From Halopenitus sp041821145 (GTDB taxonomy: Archaea > Halobacteriota > Halobacteria > Halobacteriales > Haloferacaceae), in contig NZ_JBGUBC010000028.1 in the NCBI RefSeq assembly GCF_041821145.1, forward strand, positions 1-28,731: DNA of 28,731 bases, read 5' to 3'. The translations under genes were made by a program, and so were the position numbers. Position 1 is the stretch's first letter. Every line of letters starts with the position of its first letter. This document shows, piece after piece, positions 24,708 to 28,731 of this stretch. The notes under the pieces are model-generated. The model did no database searches. It saw only the letters and a program-made list of their open reading frames with translations, and was not told the DNA's origin.

Positions 24708-26658
24708 AAGTTGGAATTGGCCCGTTTCGGACAGTGCCACACATCTTTCGATGGAGATGAGTCCGTACACGAGTCAGGGGTATGGAGTTCTAGTGGTCCC
24801 GAGTAACACTTCCCGCCGTGATGTCTTTCGACGAATCGCTCAACGCCCACACGTCGATTGGCCGGCCTACGACTCGACGCCACTGTACGACCAAAGTTCA
24901 CTGACAGCGCTCACAGAGGATATCCGGACCGTCTCGGGGATCTGGTTCGAACACAGCGCTCACAACTCGGTTGAGGGGTTCGTCTGTCAGTATCCACTAT
25001 CCTACGTGGAGTTCAATTCCCACGACCAGTACTCTGGTCCGACTCGATACGAGATGCCACAGCTCTTCAGGGCGTTCGTGCTGAAAGAGATACACGGCTG
25101 GAGCCACGAAACCGCGCTTGTCGAGTATCTCCGGCAGCACCCAGGACCCCGTCACTCGCTCGGGTTCGACTCCGTCCCCGACCAGTCGACACTCTGGCGC
25201 AGTTGGAACCAGCGCTTCAGTGCTGACCTCCGTGGGGCGGTCGAGAGGACGGCGCGGACGATTCTCAGCAACGCACAGAATGCCGGTGTTGCGATTCCTC
25301 GTGACCCGGAACCGAAGCTCCAGTACCACAACGACGAGTCTAGTGCGACCGATCCGGACGAACAGACTGTTTTGGAAGAAACAGCGAAGCTCACTGACCA
25401 CGTCAGCCGTGTCGTCTTTCCGGCGTTCTCGCTGGACCGTGGCGAGAGCTGTGAGATCCACGAGAACGCCTACTGGGACTTACAGACGTATCTCGGACTC
25501 CGTGAGAGACTGGCTGCGAACGAAGGGGCTCGCAGTTTCGTACATGAATCCACTCGGGATCGGACACCGCTAGGCCACGCCCATCGGGAGCAAATTCGGG
25601 ACCTCTCGATTGACCAAGTGCGGGAGATGTACCGGCAGGCCATCACTCGGCTCCTGAACGAAGTTGCGGAAACAGAGGAGTTCTTTCGAGCTGGAATCGT
25701 CGCGATCGATATTACCGAAGCTGACCCGTTCACCGGCGATAGAACGGGCCACAAAGACGAGATCATCGGGACAAAGGAGCAGACCGACGAGTACGCCTAT
25801 CAGTGGGCGACGGTCCAGTTGGTCGGGAATGCCGTCCCGATTGTGCTGGACGCGCGCCCCGTCCGAAAGGGGGAGACACGATTGGAAATCGTCGAGGACT
25901 TGCTGGATTTGGCTGAGGACCTCGTCCACGTCGATAACGTGCTGATGGATCGGGAGTTCGATAGCCAGCACATCTTGGAGATGATCAGCCAGCGCGGGCT
26001 CTCCTACGTCGTTCCCAAGCGGATGCAGACCAGCGAGAAAGCCCAGGCCAAGCGATTGCTTCGACGTGATCAAGACCGCTACGAGACCGACCGGAAGCTC
26101 CACCTCGGCAAGAACGAATGGCACGAGACGACGCTGATCTACCGTCGGAAAGAAGACTCTGAGCACGACAACCACCGGCAGTACTCGGTGTTTATGACGA
26201 ATTGCGGGAGCGGTCACCTCACAGAGTACGGGTTTCGGTGGGAGATCGAGAGCGGCTACAGGTCGATAAAGCGGTTTATGGCGGCGACGACGTCGAAGAA
26301 TTTCGGGCTCCGATTCTTCTACTTCGCATTTGCGTGTCTCTTGTACTCGATTTGGCGAGCGGTCGATTTGCTCGTACAGGTCGCGTTGACTAGTGAGTAC
26401 GAGCACTCACCCATTGTGACAGCCGACAATACGCTCACGCTGCTGAAGAAGGAGACCGGAATCGGATAGAGAGATACTCTGTCCGGGACAATCCGGATTC
26501 CTGAGTGGCAACACTGTCGGGAATCTTGGAAATTCACCGGTCTAGTTGGTAGTACGACACGAGAAGACTATCGAGAGTAGATCCGAAGCAGCTTCGCCTC
26601 GAAAATTCGCCCGAAACCACGCATCACAGTCCTGCTAAACCCGCTGTAGTCTCAACTT
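24708..26658 (+). mobile_element. Full-length insertion sequence of the 572-residue-transposase type
   Basis: The right end (26619-26658) matches the right end at 20638-20677: ACGCATCACAG, GCTAAACCCG, TGTAGTCTCAACTT. The left end AAAGTTGGAATTGGC (24708 on) is a weaker inverted match to AAGTTGAGACTACA, the reverse complement of the right end. I found no clear target duplication, so the left boundary is approximate. Confidence 0.65.
24751..26469 (+). CDS. DDE transposase, intact
   Basis: A 572-residue transposase. Catalytic residues are D320 in AIDITEADPFTGD, D400 in LMDREFDSQHI and E500 in FRWEIESGYRS. A GTG at 24793 or later could be the real start, because similarity to the defective copy begins around residue 20 (RRDVFRRIAQ). 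Residues 100-180 contain the likely DNA-binding region (LVEYLRQHPGPRHSLGFDSV). The C-terminal half is nearly identical to the copy at 18813-20489, while the N-terminal third differs more. It keeps Trp65, which is a stop codon in the other copy, and could act on both elements. Confidence 0.88.
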   Translation: MEMSPYTSQGYGVLVVPSNTSRRDVFRRIAQRPHVDWPAYDSTPLYDQSSLTALTEDIRTVSGIWFEHSAHNSVEGFVCQYPLSYVEFNSHDQYSGPTRYEMPQLFRAFVLKEIHGWSHETALVEYLRQHPGPRHSLGFDSVPDQSTLWRSWNQRFSADLRGAVERTARTILSNAQNAGVAIPRDPEPKLQYHNDESSATDPDEQTVLEETAKLTDHVSRVVFPAFSLDRGESCEIHENAYWDLQTYLGLRERLAANEGARSFVHESTRDRTPLGHAHREQIRDLSIDQVREMYRQAITRLLNEVAETEEFFRAGIVAIDITEADPFTGDRTGHKDEIIGTKEQTDEYAYQWATVQLVGNAVPIVLDARPVRKGETRLEIVEDLLDLAEDLVHVDNVLMDREFDSQHILEMISQRGLSYVVPKRMQTSEKAQAKRLLRRDQDRYETDRKLHLGKNEWHETTLIYRRKEDSEHDNHRQYSVFMTNCGSGHLTEYGFRWEIESGYRSIKRFMAATTSKNFGLRFFYFAFACLLYSIWRAVDLLVQVALTSEYEHSPIVTADNTLTLLKKETGIG

Positions 26659-26743
26659 CCACCAGACGGCGCCGGGGCTCTGTGAGAGGAGTGAACAATA
26701 TCCGTTGTCACGTCGCCGTGTTTTCACCGTCTGCCTCGACAAC

Positions 26744-26768
26744 GTATATAGTAGTAGCAACTTATACT
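26744..26768 (+). promoter_or_regulatory. Promoter of the Mrr-like gene
   Basis: GTATATA (26744-26750) lies about 35 nt before the ATG at 26783, and a second AT-rich box ACTTATACT (26760-26768) is closer. The first has the better spacing for a short-leader transcript. Confidence 0.4.
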
Positions 26769-26782
26769 CCACTTGGAACGGA

Positions 26783-28147
26783 ATGGCTGTACTGGACGAC
26801 CTCTCCGGATTCGAGTTCGAGGACGTGATGGAAGACGTCTTCCGAAATCTCGGCTACGAGAACGTCCGCCAGGCCGATCGAACCGCCGACGAGGGCCGGG
26901 ACGTCATCATGGAGGAGGTCGTCGACGGACAACGGCGCGCAATCATCGTCGAGTGCAAGCACACGGATACAGTCGGACGGCCGGTCGTGCAGAAATTACA
27001 TTCGGCCATCGCGACGTTCGACTTCAAGGGGCCAAAGCAGGGGATGGTCGTCACAACCGGCCGGTTCACGAACCCGGCCCAGGAGTACGCAGAACGGCTC
27101 CAGCAGAACGTCGATCCCCATCCTATCGAGCTGCTCGACGGCGAGGACCTCCGGGAGATCGCCGATGAGATCGGCCTCGACCTCTACAACGGTCGAATCG
27201 AAATCCTCTGTGACGAAACACTCCGTCCCTACGATCCCGCGGCCGACGTCGACGCACCGGTCAAGGAAGCGTTCCGCGACATTGAGAACATTGAGGCCAC
27301 CGACCTGCCGGCGCCACGCTCGGAGACGACATTTCGGCCGGTCGTGGCAGTCACCGCTGACACCAACGCGGTCTTCGAGACATCAGTCGGCGTCATCCAC
27401 CGAATCAACGAACGGACGCGGTTTGTCGTTCACGCTGACCGCGGACATCCCCAGGTAGCTGACGACGACGTCGCGACGCTGGTCACCGAAAACCTGCACG
27501 CGACGGTCGACCTGGACACCGATCGATTCGGCGAGGTATTCGACGAGGTCAAGGAGCGCCGGTTTGGCCAGACGCAGACCGAGTACAAGGAGTGGGCCGT
27601 TGAGCGACTCCAGCAGCACCACACGACGACGGTCACCTATACCGGCGACAACAACGTCACGTACAACAAGACCTGCGAGCCGAACCGCTCGGATATCTCC
27701 GTCCAGTCGATCAAACCGGTGTACCTTCCCGAGGTTCGGCACACCATCGACCTCAAAGAGTACACCTATCCCTACGAATACTACGCGACGGGCCCGTCAA
27801 GAGTGACCGCCGAGGACGGAATCCATCGCTGCGTCCACTGCGAGACGAACGGCGTCGACGAGACGTACACCTACTGTCCCAACTGTGGAGCGATCGCCTG
27901 CGACAGCCACACCAAGACCGAACGGCTAAAGCAGGAACCGGTCTGTACGGGCTGTGCCGTAACTGAGCGGTTCGCGTTGAAGACGAAGTACTTCTACGAC
28001 GAAGACAATCTCGAGGCCTTCCGTGAGGAGTACACCGATATGCCGATCCATGAGAAGGCGATGGAGAACAAACTCTTAGCTGGCGGGAGTGTGGTTGCGA
28101 CGCTGCTAGTTGTCGTCGGGCTACTCGTCATCAGCGGTGTTATCTAG
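26783..28147 (+). CDS. Mrr-like restriction endonuclease with zinc ribbon and C-terminal membrane anchor
   Basis: A 454-residue protein. The N-terminal Mrr-type PD-(D/E)XK domain has FEFEDVMEDVFRNLGY, catalytic D40 in DEGRDVIME, and E57/K59 in IIVECKH, all conserved. Residues ~175-340 are an unassigned middle domain. Cysteine pairs near 350-395 (CVHCE, YCPNCGA, VCTGCAV) form zinc ribbons. The last ~24 residues are one hydrophobic helix (SVVATLLVVVGLLVISGV), predicting a tail anchor. The ATG at 26783 starts the nuclease domain directly. Membrane tethering suggests a role against DNA entering the cell, or processing of membrane-linked DNA; both are inference. Confidence 0.85.
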   Translation: MAVLDDLSGFEFEDVMEDVFRNLGYENVRQADRTADEGRDVIMEEVVDGQRRAIIVECKHTDTVGRPVVQKLHSAIATFDFKGPKQGMVVTTGRFTNPAQEYAERLQQNVDPHPIELLDGEDLREIADEIGLDLYNGRIEILCDETLRPYDPAADVDAPVKEAFRDIENIEATDLPAPRSETTFRPVVAVTADTNAVFETSVGVIHRINERTRFVVHADRGHPQVADDDVATLVTENLHATVDLDTDRFGEVFDEVKERRFGQTQTEYKEWAVERLQQHHTTTVTYTGDNNVTYNKTCEPNRSDISVQSIKPVYLPEVRHTIDLKEYTYPYEYYATGPSRVTAEDGIHRCVHCETNGVDETYTYCPNCGAIACDSHTKTERLKQEPVCTGCAVTERFALKTKYFYDEDNLEAFREEYTDMPIHEKAMENKLLAGGSVVATLLVVVGLLVISGVI

Positions 28148-28218
28148 ATTACGACGAGTCTCCAGATTGAGGAGCTCAAATAAATGCCAGCTGGGACCAA
28201 TCCTCACCGGATAGTTTG

Positions 28219-28731
28219 TTATCCGACCATCCTTCCTTGTTTATCGATATACTCTTGGAGGCGACGATAGAGATCAGCGCAACTTGTAGAGGAATCTCGG
28301 TGGGAGGCAACCGACGAGAATGTTTCCCAATTACCAATCAAAACGAGTCGCTTCTTTGCACGAGTGAGTGCGACGTTCAATCGACGAGGCCCCTCATTAG
28401 GGAACGCCAGGAATCCGGAGTTGTTCCGGTCATTACTCACCGTGAAGGACACGATGATTACCTCCCGTTGACCTCCTTGGAAGGAGTCAATGGTTTGTAC
28501 CTTGATGCTCTCTGCTTTGTCTGCATCAAATTCAGAAACCAGCTCACTCTCTACGAGGTCTCTCTGACCAGTGTAAGGCGTGATCACTCCAATGTCATTT
28601 GCATCAACCCCGGCGTTCAGTGACTTTTGAACTTGTGCAACAACGACTTCTGCTTCGTGTGGATTTGCACGTGAATTCCCTCGGTCGGATTCTGGGTTAG
28701 TTATGTCTATTCCAACTAATGGTTGTAACTC
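28219..28731 (-). CDS. Dna2/Upf1-like superfamily 1 helicase, C-terminal part
   Basis: The frame is open to the window edge (170 residues seen plus stop). It shows the C-terminal RecA-like domain: DIGVITPYTGQ (motif IV region), VQTIDSFQGGQREVIIVSFT (motif V) and RRLNVALTRAKKRLVLIGN (motif VI). The upstream residues GNSRANPHEAEVV fit the same family. Such helicases unwind DNA or RNA using ATP, and haloarchaeal members are often near restriction genes. The N-terminal part lies outside the window. It converges with the Mrr-like gene (71 bp apart). Confidence 0.88.
   Translation of the reverse strand, partial: ELQPLVGIDITNPESDRGNSRANPHEAEVVVAQVQKSLNAGVDANDIGVITPYTGQRDLVESELVSEFDADKAESIKVQTIDSFQGGQREVIIVSFTVSNDRNNSGFLAFPNEGPRRLNVALTRAKKRLVLIGNWETFSSVASHRDSSTSCADLYRRLQEYIDKQGRMVG

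Noticed and set aside
25570..26406. 278-codon minus-strand frame
   Set aside because: It is antisense to the catalytic half of the 572-residue transposase, with no recognisable protein motif.

Overview
The window is haloarchaeal (class Halobacteria). The proteins are strongly acidic, there is an archaeal TATA-binding protein, a Bat-type HTH regulator and a DUF1931 histone-fold protein, a NuoCD fusion, ISH3-like and IS1341/TnpB-type insertion sequences, and several TATA boxes about 25-35 nt before start codons, as expected for leaderless transcripts. The mix of a ParA partition locus, a tyrosine recombinase, five transposase genes, an accessory TBP and restriction-type nucleases points to a megaplasmid, secondary replicon or genomic island. 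No rRNA, tRNA or CRISPR array was found.

Layout. 1-2200: TBP (minus, cut at the window edge), DUF1931 histone-fold protein (minus), PadR regulator, and a protein with a degenerate metallopeptidase motif. 2380-3540: a PD-(D/E)XK nuclease with an unassigned C-terminal domain (minus). 3800-5550: a partition locus, made of seven clusters of a 9-bp repeat (TCAGATAYN) upstream of parA, then parA, then an overlapping partner gene. The acidic Ser-Asp-Thr linker of the partner is encoded by the same 9-bp repeat. 5634-6917: tyrosine recombinase (minus). 7178-9302: a complete insertion sequence with terminal inverted repeats and a 6-bp target duplication.

9400-15780: a metabolic and regulatory island with an epoxide-hydrolase-like enzyme and a Bat-type regulator (both minus), divergent from NuoCD, zinc-ribbon protein, SAM methyltransferase, small membrane protein and amidohydrolase (plus). 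Two palindromes and a symmetric TTTAAA box lie between the regulator and NuoCD. 16020-20700: nested mobile elements. An ISH3-like element sits exactly in the loop of the left-end hairpin of a TnpB (IS200/IS605) element, which in turn abuts a transposase gene killed by one amber codon. A full-length relative of that transposase lies at 24751-26469.

20828-24661: a small membrane protein plus dual winged-helix regulator (plus), converging on a minus operon of acidic exported protein, ApbE flavin transferase, TSP3-repeat exported protein and a membrane b-type cytochrome. A second membrane cytochrome with a signal sequence is divergent from that operon. Together they look like a membrane/extracellular electron-transfer module with candidate covalent-flavin sites. 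26783-28731: an Mrr-like nuclease with zinc ribbons and a C-terminal membrane anchor, then the C-terminal part of a Dna2/Upf1-like helicase (minus, cut at the edge).

The best candidates for something undescribed are the partition locus whose centromere-like repeat is also translated inside its own partner protein, the ApbE/double-cytochrome module, and the ISH3-in-hairpin nesting.
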